A program made the translations under genes and the position numbers. A stretch of DNA of 64,000 nt, from positions 95,454-159,453 of the forward strand of contig DF239835.1 in NCBI GenBank assembly GCA_000507305.1. The letters are read 5' to 3'. The notes beneath the pieces are model-generated. The model was not told where the DNA came from and ran no database searches. It worked only from the letters and a program-made list of their open reading frames with translations. The stretch is from Breviolum minutum Mf 1.05b.01. Its lineage: Eukaryota; Sar; Dinophyceae; Suessiales; Symbiodiniaceae. This document shows positions 1 to 12,600 of the stretch, piece after piece (the first letter of the stretch is position 1; each line of letters starts with the position of its first letter).

Positions 1-77
1 ATACAGGTAGTAGTGGTAGTAGTATGTAGTAGTATTATTGCTAGTGACTGCTAGTGTTTGTATTAGTAGCTACTACG

Positions 78-130
78 ACCACCACCACCACCACCACCAC
101 CACCACCACCACCACCACCACCACCACCAC
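78..130. repeat. (ACC)n microsatellite
   Basis: About 17 uninterrupted ACC triplets, followed to about 230 by a degenerate ACC/GCT/ACT triplet tract. It sits directly upstream of the 0.75 kb tandem repeat. The poly-Thr and poly-Gly reading frames across it are by-products of the repeat. Confidence 0.95.
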
Positions 131-253
131 GACTATTGCTACCGCTGACGCTACCGCTACCACTACCGCCATCGCTACTGCTACCACTACGTACCGCTAC
201 CACTGCCACCACCCCACTACCACCCCCTACGGGTTCTACCACGCACAAGCAAC

Positions 254-2215
254 CTTTTCTTCAGAAGCATTGCATATTTTGATGACGGGAAAAGTAAAAA
301 ATCTAAAAGATGTCAAATCTGCGCAGGCCGAGCTCCAACACAGGCAGGCACAAACACGTCCATGACACATGTTACTCGTAGTTGTTGTTATTTTCTTTTT
401 TTAAAGATCATAGTCTATTTCTTTGCTATTTCACATGTGGTCTGACCAGCAACGCAGGTGGCAACCACACAACAAGAGCCAGATAGCTTGGAGACGGAGC
501 TTGAAAAGATGATGGACGCCGCCAGGCCCTCAAAAGACGTGCCTAGATAGTCCAAGATAGGCAGAGGTGACAATTCTTGTGAGAGTCTGATTGAGATGTG
601 AGAACGACATCGGGCAGCGAACTGATAAAGCTTAGGAAGCGTCAACTGCCACAGCGTCCGCAACACGTCCTAGTCATGAAGAGAAAGAGCAAGGTGCCAT
701 TGCGTGGTCCCTTTCACAGCCATATTTTTGCGATAGGTCACACAGTGTGATCGTTTCTTTAAGGGAGCAGCTGACGAGCCAGCCGACTTGAATTTTCCAT
801 CAAATTCAAAAATATCACAAGAGCAAAGCTTGTAAACAATGTTTTATGTTTCAAAATCATTTAAGATCCATCTTCTGACAATTCCATGTTTTTGGCAGTC
901 AACTGGTCCTCACATTGGCCCCAATTGGCATAGATTTCGGCATGATTTGGCATGCTTTCCGCTGATAGCAGATATGTTAGGTGACTTTTCATCAGAAGCA
1001 TTGCATATTTTGATGACGGGAAAAGTAAAAAATCTAAAAGATGTCAAATCTGCGCAGGCCGAGCTCCAACACAGGCAGGCACAAACACGTCCATGACACA
1101 TGTTACTCGTAGTTGTTGTTATTTTCTTTTTTTAAAGATCATAGTCTATTTCTTTGCTATTTCACAAGTGGTCTGACCTGCAACGCAGGTGGCAACCACA
1201 CAACAAGAGCCAGATAGCTTGGAGATGGAGCTTGAAAAGATGATGGACGCCGCCAGGCCCTCAAAAGACGTGCCTAGATAGTCCAAGATAGGCAGAGGTG
1301 ACAATTCTTGTGAGAGTCTGATTGAGATGTGAGAACGACATCGGGCAGCGAACTGATAACGCTTAGGAAGCGTCAACTGCCACAGCGTCCGCAACACGTC
1401 CTAGTCATGAAGAGAAAGAGCAAGGTGCCATTGCGTGGTCCCTTTCACAGCCATATTTGTGGTAAAAGCGAGTCGCACAAGGTTTTCCATTCAACTGGCT
1501 GTGATGGTTTGTTTGCGGTAGCAGCTGACGAGCCAGCCGACTTGAATTTTCCGTCAAATTCAAAAATATCACAAGAGCAAAGCTTGTAAAGAATGTTTCA
1601 TGCTCCAAAATCACCCAAGATGCATCTTTTGACAATTCCATGTTTTTGGCAGTCAACTGGTCCTCACAATGGCCCCAATTGGCATAGATTTCGGCATGAT
1701 TTGGCATGCTTTCCGCTGATAGCAGATATGTTAGGTGACTTTTCATCAGAAGCATTACATATTTTGATGACGGGAAAAATAAAAGATCTAAAAGATGTCA
1801 AATCTGCGCAGGCCGAGCTCCAACACAGGCAGGCACAAACGCGTCCATGACGCATGTTCCTCGTGGTTGTTGTACTTTATTTTTTAAGATCATATCATAT
1901 CATATTCTATTTCTTTGCTATTTCACAAGTGGTCTGACCAGCAACGCAGGGGGTGGCAACCACACAACAAGAGCCAGATAGCTTGGAGATGGAGCTTGAA
2001 AAGATGATGGACGCCGCCAGGCCCTCAAAAGACGTGCCTAGATAGTCCAAGGTGGGCAGAGGTGACAAGTCTTGTGAGAGTCTGATTGAGATGTGAGAAC
2101 GACATCGGGCAGCGAACTGATAACGCTTAGGAAGCGTCAACTGCCACGGCATCCGCGACACGTCTCAGTCATGAAGAGAAAGAGCAAGGTGCGCCATCGT
2201 GTGATTCCCTCCACA
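254..2215 (+). repeat. Three tandem copies of a ~0.73-0.75 kb unit
   Basis: The same landmark (tcagaagcat) begins at 261, 992 and 1746, giving periods of 731 and 754 bp, and the copies are nearly identical by eye. Each holds two short conserved blocks that could be plus-strand exons. One ends in residues like DVKSAQAELQHRQAQTR. The other, about 120 bp downstream, carries PDSLETELEKMMDAARPSK. Copies 1 and 2 also share a block ending AADEPADLNFPSNS with a synonymous CCA/CCG difference. No known family is recognised. Opposite-strand ORFs of 83-84 aa are also repeated, so the coding strand is not certain. This may be a duplicated exon group of a larger gene or a non-coding tandem duplication. Confidence 0.8.
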
Positions 2216-2219
2216 CCCA

Positions 2220-2490
2220 TATTTGTGGTAAAAGGTCTTTGTAGTTTGTGCAAATTATGCAACTCTCTACAATCCCATCGATTCCAATTGATGGAGGTCA
2301 AGTCCCAGCTCCAAAGGAGGCAGATTCGGTGTATCCTTGAGCCACAGAAATGGGGGATTGCAAGATTCGCTCGTTGACAGGAGATGCGAAAATCACAGCA
2401 TGTTCCGGACAGCTTGGAATTGGAGTTGGAACAAATGATGGATGACACTGGGCTGTGTAAATCTGATTTTGAATTGATTTTGTTGTGATT
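2220..2490 (+). pseudogene. Decayed fourth copy of the 0.75 kb unit
   Basis: Translated fragments match the two conserved blocks of the upstream triplication. EVKSQLQRRQIR corresponds to DVKSAQAELQHRQ, and VPDSLELELEQMMDD corresponds to EPDSLETELEKMMDA. At DNA level the similarity is much weaker than among the three fresh copies, and the spacing between blocks is compressed. I infer an older duplicate, or the original exon from which the array grew. The preserved protein pattern against diverged DNA hints that these blocks are, or were, coding on the plus strand. Confidence 0.45.
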
Positions 2491-2499
2491 CCAGACTAA

Positions 2500-3660
2500 G
2501 CTGCGGTGGGAAAGCATTTCCATTTGGCAATGCCAGTGATTCCATGGATTTTGTGTTGTACAGTTGTACAGTGTAGAATTCCTGGCATCATCCGATCTTG
2601 GAATTTTTCTTTTTTTTCATCCATTAATTATGAAAGCACTTGCAGCCTGCATCATGCTCTCCTTCCCATGCCTGTTTTTGTTCCAAGGAAATGTCAGTTC
2701 CACCGACGCAGAAGGGGGAAGAAGGCGTCGACTTTAGCTTGCATAGGTCCATGACTTGTGGTGAAATGATATGCTTCAGCAAATCGTGGTTTTCAGGTAT
2801 GTCTGAACAGAATGAGCCACAGGCCAGGATCTGCAGTGAATTTCTAAGTTTCTTCTGTTTCTACCTGCAGCCTTTGAGACACTGGCAACGCCAGGAATTG
2901 CCAGCTGCCTGTCGCGCTGGAGCATGAAAAAAGTTACGTGAGGCGGGATCGAAGAAATTGCACGGCTATCATTTGGAGAAACTGCCCACATTCCCCACAC
3001 CTATGTACTTTGCTTGGACTTGCCTGCTGTTTGATGAATGTGTGTGTTCTGGAACTTCCACACAATCTTGATCTGATTTGAAAGCTTCAAATTCTTGCCG
3101 CAGGAGATGTCATGAGATTATGGGGCGACAGTTTGTAAGCGTAGCAGCTACAGTAGTGGGTTTTCAAAGCGAAGAGCCAACTGAAAGCTGTGTGAATGGG
3201 CACAAGTCCTTTGAAGTTTGAAGTCCATTTTGTACTATCAACATGAGTGAGCACTATCCGATTTTTCCTATAGAACTAATTTGTTTGTCTTTCCGGAGTT
3301 GCGCCCATTGAAGTGCTGTCGTGGAAGATGGGGTTGCAGAGGTTCTTCTACCAATGGCCCGGTGGGGATGGGCAGGGGGAAGCCTGCGTGGAAAAAGAAG
3401 AGGCTTGCCAAGCTGACGCTTTATCTTTTGTCAGAAGTGAACTTTCTGCAGCTGCTCTTTGTGCATTCTGATTCTGAGCAAAGCAACGACTGCGACTTCG
3501 ACATTCCTTGGGACAGGGGAGGTGTGCAGCATTTTTTGGTTCAGTTATTATTTAGCTATATAGAGTCTAGTTGGAAGCGGCTGCCGCACCAGGCCAGGAT
3601 GAATTGTGTCAAGGATACTTCAGCTGACCCCAACCAGATTTGATCTATTCCAAGGCGGCG
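2500..3660 (+). other. Region upstream of DRG1 with unassigned exon candidates
   Basis: No recognised gene. Two stretches read like dinoflagellate exons. About 2690-2790 encodes SVPPTQKGEEGVDFSLHRS. About 3297-3470 encodes IEVLSWKMGLQRFFYQWP followed by an acidic, Cys-containing tail. Neither matches a family I know. They could belong to a gene that ends before DRG1 or be 5' parts of the DRG1 transcript. Confidence 0.25.
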
Positions 3661-3673
3661 CCCGTGGCCAGCC

Positions 3674-6600
3674 ATGACTGCCCTGCAGAAGATTGCTGAA
3701 ATTGAGGACGGAATTAAGCAGATCTTCAAATAAAAGAGATGGAGAAAATGCAGCCAGGGTCTCTCTCCTCCAAATTTCCATCAGCTTTTTGTGCTTGTGA
3801 GAGGCCGAAATGGCCCGGACGCAAAAGAACAAAGCAACCAACGCACATCTTGGGTTGCTGAAGGCATGATGTTAGGAAACAAAAATCTTCAGCCCTTAAC
3901 ACCCAATAAATTGGATGTCGCACAGTGTGTTGATTTGTGGCTATTCCAGCTCCAGAGATGGTGGCCACGGTGAATATCTCTGAACGCGTGTTGAGAGGCG
4001 AAGCTGGCCAAGTTGCGTGCTACCATTGTGTCAGAGGGCACCAAGGGCAGTGGTGGTGGAGGTGGTGGACAACAGGGTTTTGAGGCGCCAACAGCATAGT
4101 GATGACGATCTCTGATGTTAGCCTTAGACAGCTGTGGAAAGTCGTTGCATAGATGGCTTGGATAGGTCTCCAAGACTGGAGATGCCAGAGTTGGTCTCAT
4201 TGGATTCCCATCTGTGAGATCCTCAGTGAAGATTTGTGTGATCCATCTTCTGATCAACCTACCAGTGCAGAGGTTGGCAAGTCTACTTTGCTGAACAAGA
4301 TGACCGGAAGTGCCAGTGAGGTGCCCCCCAACTTCTCCAAGTTGGTTGCATAGATTCAGTGGAAACCTGCTGCTGTGTAAAGGTGGCTTCCTATGAGTTC
4401 ACTACTTTGACCTGTGTCCCTGGTGTCTTCAACTACAAGGATCCAACATGTGGATCACATGGGTGCGTTTCAGATTCGATCAAAAGTTATAGGACACCTC
4501 AAATTCTGTTAAACACCTTGTGATTTGCCTGTTGCACAGGGTGCCAAGATCCAGCTTTTGGATCTTCCTGGAATTATTGAAGGTGCTAAAGACGGCAAGG
4601 GTCGAGGAAAGCAGGCCGGACCTAAGCATCCAAGCGCATGTCATTGGGTGAATTGTGATGATTCCCAGGTGATCAGTGTTGCATACAGTTGTAGCCTGAT
4701 CCTGATTGCCGAAGCCCTAATCGACTGAGTCGGCACAAAAAACATATAGTACAATACATCATTTTATGGTCACTAAATTGCCCTGTTTGCTTGATACCGT
4801 TGGTGGAAGAAATCCTGCACCACCTGGGATGTAAAAATCCCTATAGATAATGGGATAAACTACCTATCAACTGGTGCAGACTTCTTCCATCAACAGTATC
4901 TCCAAAAACAGATCCCGGTTTGGTTCATGCTGGTTGACGTGTTGGTCCTCCTTCAGTTTCCCAGGCAGCTCATAGAACTCATGGGTAAGCCTAGTCATAG
5001 AGCTGCCCTGCTTATTTCATGGTATGTTTCTGATGACACGCTGCAAAATGCCCATAGTTTTACCGTTTTACCTCAGGTTTTAGATGTGATGAAGCCGATC
5101 TTGCATAAGCGCAAGATCGAATATGAGCTTGAGGGTTTTGGGTGCTCCCTGCCATGATTGGCTGACCTGCCATCTGCGGGTGAGGATATCGGAAGAGAAA
5201 CAACACGTCGCCAGGATTCGGCTGAATAAGTCGCCACCCAACATCCTCTTCAAGAAGCGGGACCCGTTGGATGACCCCGTTTTTTTTTGAGGGTTTTGTA
5301 AGTTTACTAGCTATCTCTTATTTTTTGACCGAATGGCCCGAGGTCGGCAGGGATGCGCTTTCAAAATCTTGGTGATGTTGTGATGTTGAATCTTTATGAT
5401 AAAAAGTGCGAATGAGGCCAACAAATGACTTCATTGAAATTGATTCGTTACCTGTGCGTGTCTGAAATTTGTCGCAAATTGTATTGAGGCATGTCTGTCT
5501 AGCATGGCTGACATCATCTTTTCAGTGCAGCAACCCAAATCGCCCTTCGGAAGGAGAAGGGTGGCATTGCGTTGAATCTATCTCCAGGTTGCGAGCTGCA
5601 GGAGTTTCACTTTAGGTAAAAGGAATGACTTGCCATAATTGCTTGGGCCAAACGTTATGGTTTGCTTTTTTTGAAAAATTGCTGTTTCACCATATTTGCA
5701 GGACTGCGATGAGGACAGCATCATGCAGGCTCCATTCAAAGTGAAGTGTGAGAATCATCTTTCATACATGTGTTGCTGGGCATGACATTCATGCATTCAG
5801 CTTTTCCTGCAATGGGATCCGCTACCGATACGGTGGCTCAAGTCAACCGCGTGAAAAGGAAGCGCAAGTGTTTTGCCTCTACTGATTTCAAATTGGTAGC
5901 GGAGCTGCGAAAGCGGCTGAACTTTTTTTCCTTTGGCCGGGGCGTCATGTCGGCGCTCTTGGACACCTTGAAGTATCGACCTGATGCTTTCCAAGGTAGC
6001 ACTACGAATGAAGACCATGGGACAGAAGGGAAGTTTGGAATTCCTAGGTTCAATGGAGATCCGATGATGCTGCCGGAGTACACCTACAGAGTGAAGACCC
6101 GGATGGAGAAAGAGGCCAAGATGACCAAGGAGGAGATCGACAAACTGGGACCGTTGGGTCTCAGGTTGGTTGAAGGACTTCGTGGTCCTGCTCTCAGAAT
6201 GGTGCAGCAATTGGATGTTCAAGTCCTAGGATCTTCAGATGGTCCCAAGAAGGTTCTAGAGGTCTTCCACGCCAACCTTCGACCTCGCAAGACGCAAGAG
6301 GCCAGAGAACTGTATTCGGTGGGTGCAAGAGAAGGTGGTCCAATGGCAAGACAACCTACCGAATCTATGTCGAGCTACGTCAGCCGCCGAAGAGCTTGGT
6401 GGGCTGCACTTCGTAGCTTGGATGATTCCCTGAAGGTTCCGGAATCAATTCTGGCTGAGCAGGTGTTGACCAACAGCGGCATCAGCTATGACCAACAGCT
6501 GATGGTGAGGACTATGTTGCAAGGCAAGATGACCGTGGAGTTGGTGGCAGAAGAACTGGTGAGTCAACACCCGCAGTTGCATGAGCGAGAGAGGTACAAT

Positions 6601-9600
6601 CGCCATTCAAAAGGTGGAAGCAAGGGTTGGAAGAACAGATCGAAGTCAGGTGGTTTCCGTGGCTTTCATGCGGAGGCATTGGATGAGGACGCCTGGGATT
6701 GGTCATCACAGGCCCCAACTGGTTTTGCTTCTATCGAAGATGGTGAATGGGACTACAACGATGAAGAGTCCTACGCTGGTGGTGCTGGCTATGTCTCTGA
6801 GTATGACATGACCGAGGAGGATGACGATGAGGCCTTCCTTGTCATGAACTTCGCATTGTTGACGGAGTCCGGCTTTGACATGAACAATGAAGAAGCATGT
6901 GCACTGGCAGCAGAATCCCTTCAGCTGGAGAACGAGGCCTACATGTTGAGAAGCCAAGGTAAGGGAAAAGGCCATGGAGGATTCCACCAGCAACGTCAGT
7001 TTGACATTTCTGGTCAAGTGTCTTTCCAGGAACGGAAAGCTAGATTGGCACAGCTCAAGGCGAAGACAGAGTGTCGGCGATGTGGCATGAAAGGCCATTG
7101 GAGTGGCGATGCAGCTTGTCCTAAGGGATCACGTCGAGGAATCAGTCCTCAGAAGAAGGGATCATCTGGATCGCCCTTCAGGCAGCAGCAAGAGTGGTTC
7201 CAAGGGCAAGTCTACCAACAAGCCGCGTGTTGTGTACTTTTCCATGACCAACACCGATTCAGGACCAAGAGAAGGTTATGGGCTCATGGCTTTGAATTTC
7301 TCAGGAGCTCGCATTCCACCACCAAGTTCTCTGGATGCTGCTGCGGTGACTACATCGGGTACTACCAGGCCAAGCAGTTCGTCGAGCCCTATGTCACTTG
7401 CTCAGGCACCTATTTCCATGTTGAGTTCTATCTCGACTGAGGAGATGCAGCAGGCCCAGAGGATGAGAGAGATTGCAAAAGACAAGGTTCGCAGCACCCG
7501 AGAAGGAATTCAACAACAAGATCTTCATGACCTACAACAAGCTCACGATGCTCTTAGCAGTTTGCTGGAAACATCGTCTGGATCCATGGTGGAGAATGCA
7601 ATGACAGCCTTGGCAGTTATGGAGGTGGATGAAGAAGAACAACCACCACCAGTTCAATCAGAAGGCACTGCACCTGCTGAATGTGGTGTTTTGGCCAAGG
7701 TGATTCCCAACCGTTTTGCACCGTTTGGATCACCAGCTCGTCAAGCCTACTTGGATAGCTTCTTGGACAATGTGGTGATGGATGCTCCAGGATGGCACAT
7801 GGCATTCAATGAGCGATGGTGGGAATTTCATCCAGGTCACCCCATGTTCTGTGAATCTGATCGTGAAAAGATTCGACAATTTCAGGAGCTGGCAGCAAGG
7901 GGTGAACCACAATTCCCCCAAGATGGCGGTATGTTGGCAATACATGATCAAGTCAACATTTCCAATCCACCATCAGCCTCAATTTCTTCTTCAATGGCAA
8001 CACCAGATCCACTACAACTACAACACATCCAACAACCTCATTCTGGACTACAGCAACCTTCTTCATTACCACCTGCAACAACCAATTCAACCACTACTGG
8101 ATGTCAACATACCAGAACTACCAGAAAGGGCACCAACAAGTACTATGACATCACCACATGCCTGGACTGTCATGAGGTGATCAAACGGGAAAAGAAGGTC
8201 GTGAGTGGAGGAGAGACGACATCGACGTCTACTACCAGAGTGGAGCCAGGAACTTGCTCACATCCAAGACTGTCTTGGAAAGGCAGTAATGGAGTGGTGT
8301 GGAAGAAGACATGCCTGGACTGTGGCTTCATGCAGAGAGGCTATGTCAACGCTCAATCCTATGGACGTCAAGCTCAACGTCAGGATGGCGCTTCAGGTGT
8401 TGCAGCTGGGTCGTCACTGAGATTGAGTCAGATGCAAGAGGTCTTCCGCACGTGCTTGGTGGTAGCCAATGTCAAGGCTCAGGAAAGAGAAGATCAAGCC
8501 GTCCCTGCACAGGATCTACATCGGATCCTTGATGCAGCATTGGCTGGCATGACTATGACATTGACGACACCTACTACAAGTGGCTACCGACCTCCATCTC
8601 TTGAATGGCAACAAGCTGGTCAACATCCCAATGACCGCAAGAGATTGACTTTTGGAGAGCACAAGAACACGACCTATGAATGTGCTTTTGGGTCCTTGCC
8701 TGACTATGTCACTTGGTGTCAAGGTGCTGTACGTCCCTCGTCATGCAAGGGGATGAAAGACTTTGTGCAGTACTGTGAAGAGAAGAAGGCACTGGTAGCT
8801 TCACGAGATCGTCGTTTCCCTTCAGGACAGCAGAACGTGTCGGAGGGCTACATGGCTTTGGATGAGCAAGGAGAGCCATCAGAGAGTCACCTTATTGCAA
8901 TCTTGGATTTGGGTTGCAATAAGACATGCCATGGAGATCGATGGCTGGCACGATTTCAACATGCTGCTGGCATTGACATCATTCCGATGTCGGCAGATGA
9001 AGGCACTGGTTTCCGTGGCATTGGAGGCAAGATCAACACCACTGGAACCAGACATCTCCACATTGGCTTTGAGCTCAAGGATGGCAACATGGCTGTTGGA
9101 GATCTTCACAGCGTGGAACTTCAAGACAGTGATGCTCCGTTGCTTTTGTCTATCAACGACCAGAGAAAGCTTGGACTTCAAGTACACCTCACGGATGATG
9201 GAGATGAGGTCTACAGCACTCGGCTTGGAGCAAACCTATGTGTGGCAGACTATAATGGACTTTTGGGCATCCGCCTACTTCCTTCCGACTTGGCACTTCT
9301 TGGACTTGGAAGTGTTGAGTCACCATCAGAGACTGAAGTGCCTGGATTTGGCGGGGATGTCTCATGTGAAGCGATGGACTTTGAAGCTTCACGGAAGGAT
9401 TGCCACACTGAGGCCCTGAGCGAACTCTCGTCAGGAGTGCTGGCTGAAGACTTGACATCTGTGAATGAGGTCTTCCTTAGCTTGGAGAACGAGAAGAAGA
9501 AGACCATGAGCAAGGGCCAGAAGAAGATGATTGAGCAGTCCATCCAAGAGGTTCAAGCCTCTGACATCAGTATGTGGTCAACACTTCGAGGTCACAAGTC

Positions 9601-12600
9601 GATGTCACCTTTGCCAAAGGGTTGCAAGGTTTTCATGATGGAGATCTTTGCTGGTGCAGCCGTTCTCACTTCAATGGCATTGCAGATGGGACTGAACACT
9701 GCAGCACCAATCGACATCGCCTTGGATGGAAGTGATCTCTTGAAGGCCAGTGTTCGCATGGAGATTGAGCAAGAGATCGATCGTCTTGATCCCTATTGCG
9801 TGACGTTCGCTCCAGTGTGCGGCCCATGGGGGCCATGGTCGAGACTGAATATGGCCAAGAGCAATGAGACGATGATGCACATCTTGGGACAACGTGACAC
9901 TTGGTACCCATGTCTCCAATGGATTCGCAAGATCATCAAGGCCAGATTGATCCGTGGAAGAAAAGTCCTTTTGGAGAATCCCTGGGGTAGCGAGTTGTGG
10001 GGTACGCTTTGCATCGACAAGTTGGTTCAAGAATCCCCACTGGATGGTGAAAGCGGTGAACCCCTTGAACTAGTTCGATGTGATCAATGTGAATATGGCT
10101 TGAAAGATGCACAGAGTGGATTTCCGCATCTCAAGCCCACTGGCTTCCTCACAGCTTCACCAGGCCTGAAGAAGAGTCTGAGCAAGCGTTGCAGTGGCTA
10201 CCATCAACATCAGCCACTAGAAGGTGGTCAGAGGACCAAGAGGGCACAGCAGTGGCCGTCATCGCTATGCCGTGCCATTCTAGATGGACTTCTTTCAGAT
10301 CTTCAGGAACGAACTGTTCTTGCTGCATTTCATGATGTCGCCCAAGAAGAAGAACAACATCAGGCAAGCTATGATCTTGGTTCTTTTGACTTTATCCAGG
10401 AGGACTCTGACCTTAAGAGAAGTGTGGAACTACCTGGACGTGTTGATGTGGAGCAGGTGATTCGAGAAGAAGCTGTGGAGTCCTATCCTATGGAAGGAGG
10501 ACAATTGATGGAAGCAGAGGCTGAGAGGAAGAGAAAGTGGTTGCGAGCACCGAAGGAGACTCGCATTGCTTTGAGGAGGTTGCATCACATGACAGGCCAT
10601 GGGTCATCAGCTTCGATGATTCAAATGCTTCGCACTGCTGGGGCTACACCTGATACTCTGGAAGCATGCCGTCATTTTGCATGTGAGACTTGCCGGAAGA
10701 GACAGCCTGTCCAGAAGCCTCCAGTGACCAAGATGCCCGGGAAGCTGGTTTTCAACCATGAGATATCAGGAGATTGCTTTGAGGTACAAGACAGCGTTGG
10801 CAACAGGCACGCTATTCTGTCCATTGTGTGCTTGGGAACCTTGTACCACCAAGCCTTTTGGGTAGCACCCGGTGGAGTTCCTCGCAGTCTGATGTGTGCT
10901 GAAGCTCTTCTACAAGGATGGCTACAACCTTTTGGAGCCCCACAGATTTTCACCTGTGACAAGGGAGTCCACAATCAAGGTCGGTTTCGTGATCTGTTGA
11001 GGATCTATGGAATCCAACTTCGTTTTGCTGGAGTGGAGTCTCCATTCCAGATTGGTCGCACAGAGCGTCAAGGTGGCATTCTCAAGGATATCATCAAGAG
11101 TGCCGTAGAAGAGCAACAGATCATCGGTGTGCAAGATATGAAGATGCTGGTGATGGAGTGCGCTATGGTGAAGAATGACAGACTGAACCATCATGGGTTC
11201 AGTCCATCGCAATGGGTGTTGGGCAAATTGCCCAGAGATGTCACGTCACTGACATCAGAGGAGGCTGAAGCAGGAGCACTTGGAGTTCAAGAAGAAGTGC
11301 TTCTTCAAGCAGAAGATGTGTTTGCACGTCAGCTAGAAGTGAGGCAGTCGGCGAAGATGGCTTTCAGCAAGGTGGATAGCTCGAGGAGGATCCGAGCTGC
11401 TTTGTTGAGGAAGTCAGTTCCGCTGAGAGGCCCTTACAACATGGGCGATTTGGTTTGCTTCTATCGCAGGAGCAGATGGCATGGACCAGCACGTGTGATT
11501 GGTCGAGAAGGTCGCTCTACACTTTGGTTGGTGCATGCTGGAATACCGATTGTGGTTTCGGAGAGCCAACTACGACCTGCTACGACCCGGGAAGTGCTGG
11601 TGAAACAACTGCTGGTTTTGAGACCTTCGAGGAAAAGGAGGCATGAGGGTGATGAGTTGGAGACCCCTTTTTCAGGTGATTTGAGGTCACCTATGCTTCA
11701 AGGAGAAGAAGAACAACCTTCCTATGTTGAACTTCCAGCAGGAGAAGAAGAAACACCTATGCTGGAAGATGGAGGCATTGCGACAGATGGACCTCTACCT
11801 TCACCACCTGGACTTGGTGATATGGATGAAGAACCTGCCGTACCTGTCCATGAAGAAACTCAACTACCAGTTCCGGAACCTCAAGACATTGAAGTGATTC
11901 CTGTTCCAGAACCCCTTGAACAACCAGAATCAGAACAAGCACCGTCTATGGAAGGTACGGTACCACCAACACCAACTATGGATCAGGGGCAGGAGACAAA
12001 TTTGACACAGGCCTTGAGGACTTCAGTTCGACAACTTGATGGACTACCTGAACAACCTGGTAGGCAACGGTCCCGATCTCCACATCGTGAACCTCGTCTA
12101 CTACCAGTACCAGAAGGAAGAGATGGACTTTTGTCGTTGAAGCACAAGGATGAGTTCTACTGCTTCTTGGCCAAGAGGATCTACAAGAAGAAGCGTCAAG
12201 TTGGAGCTGGCAGAGAGGTCAACTATGGTAAGAGTGAAGGTGAGATGAGGAGCAAGCTGGATGCTACTCGCATCAAGGAGTGGAACAATTGGATGCAATT
12301 TGATGCAGTCCAGGTACTACCACCTGGAGATCAGTCACGCTTCTTTGAGGAGAACCCTGATGCTGAGGTGATTCCGACTCGGTGGGTCGACACTGACAAG
12401 TCAGAGCCTGGTCAGGAGCCGGAGTACAAGAGTCGTTTGGTAGCAAGAGGCGACTTGGAGAAGAACAATGCCCTGAGGACGGATTCGCCTACGACATCAC
12501 AACTTCCTGAACCTGGTGATGTCGTACTCCACAACCAGTGGAAACAGATTGAAGGGTGGTGACATCTCTGCTGCATTTCTGCAGGGATCAAGGATCAAGA

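Noticed and set aside
2337-2355. CTTGAGCCAcagAAATGG as an inverted spliced-leader relict
   Set aside because: Needs a 3-base insertion and has no minus-strand gene behind it; chance similarity is likely.
8862-9419. 185-aa plus-strand frame and several minus-strand frames over the copia element
   Set aside because: Shadows of the pol reading frame; none has domain content.
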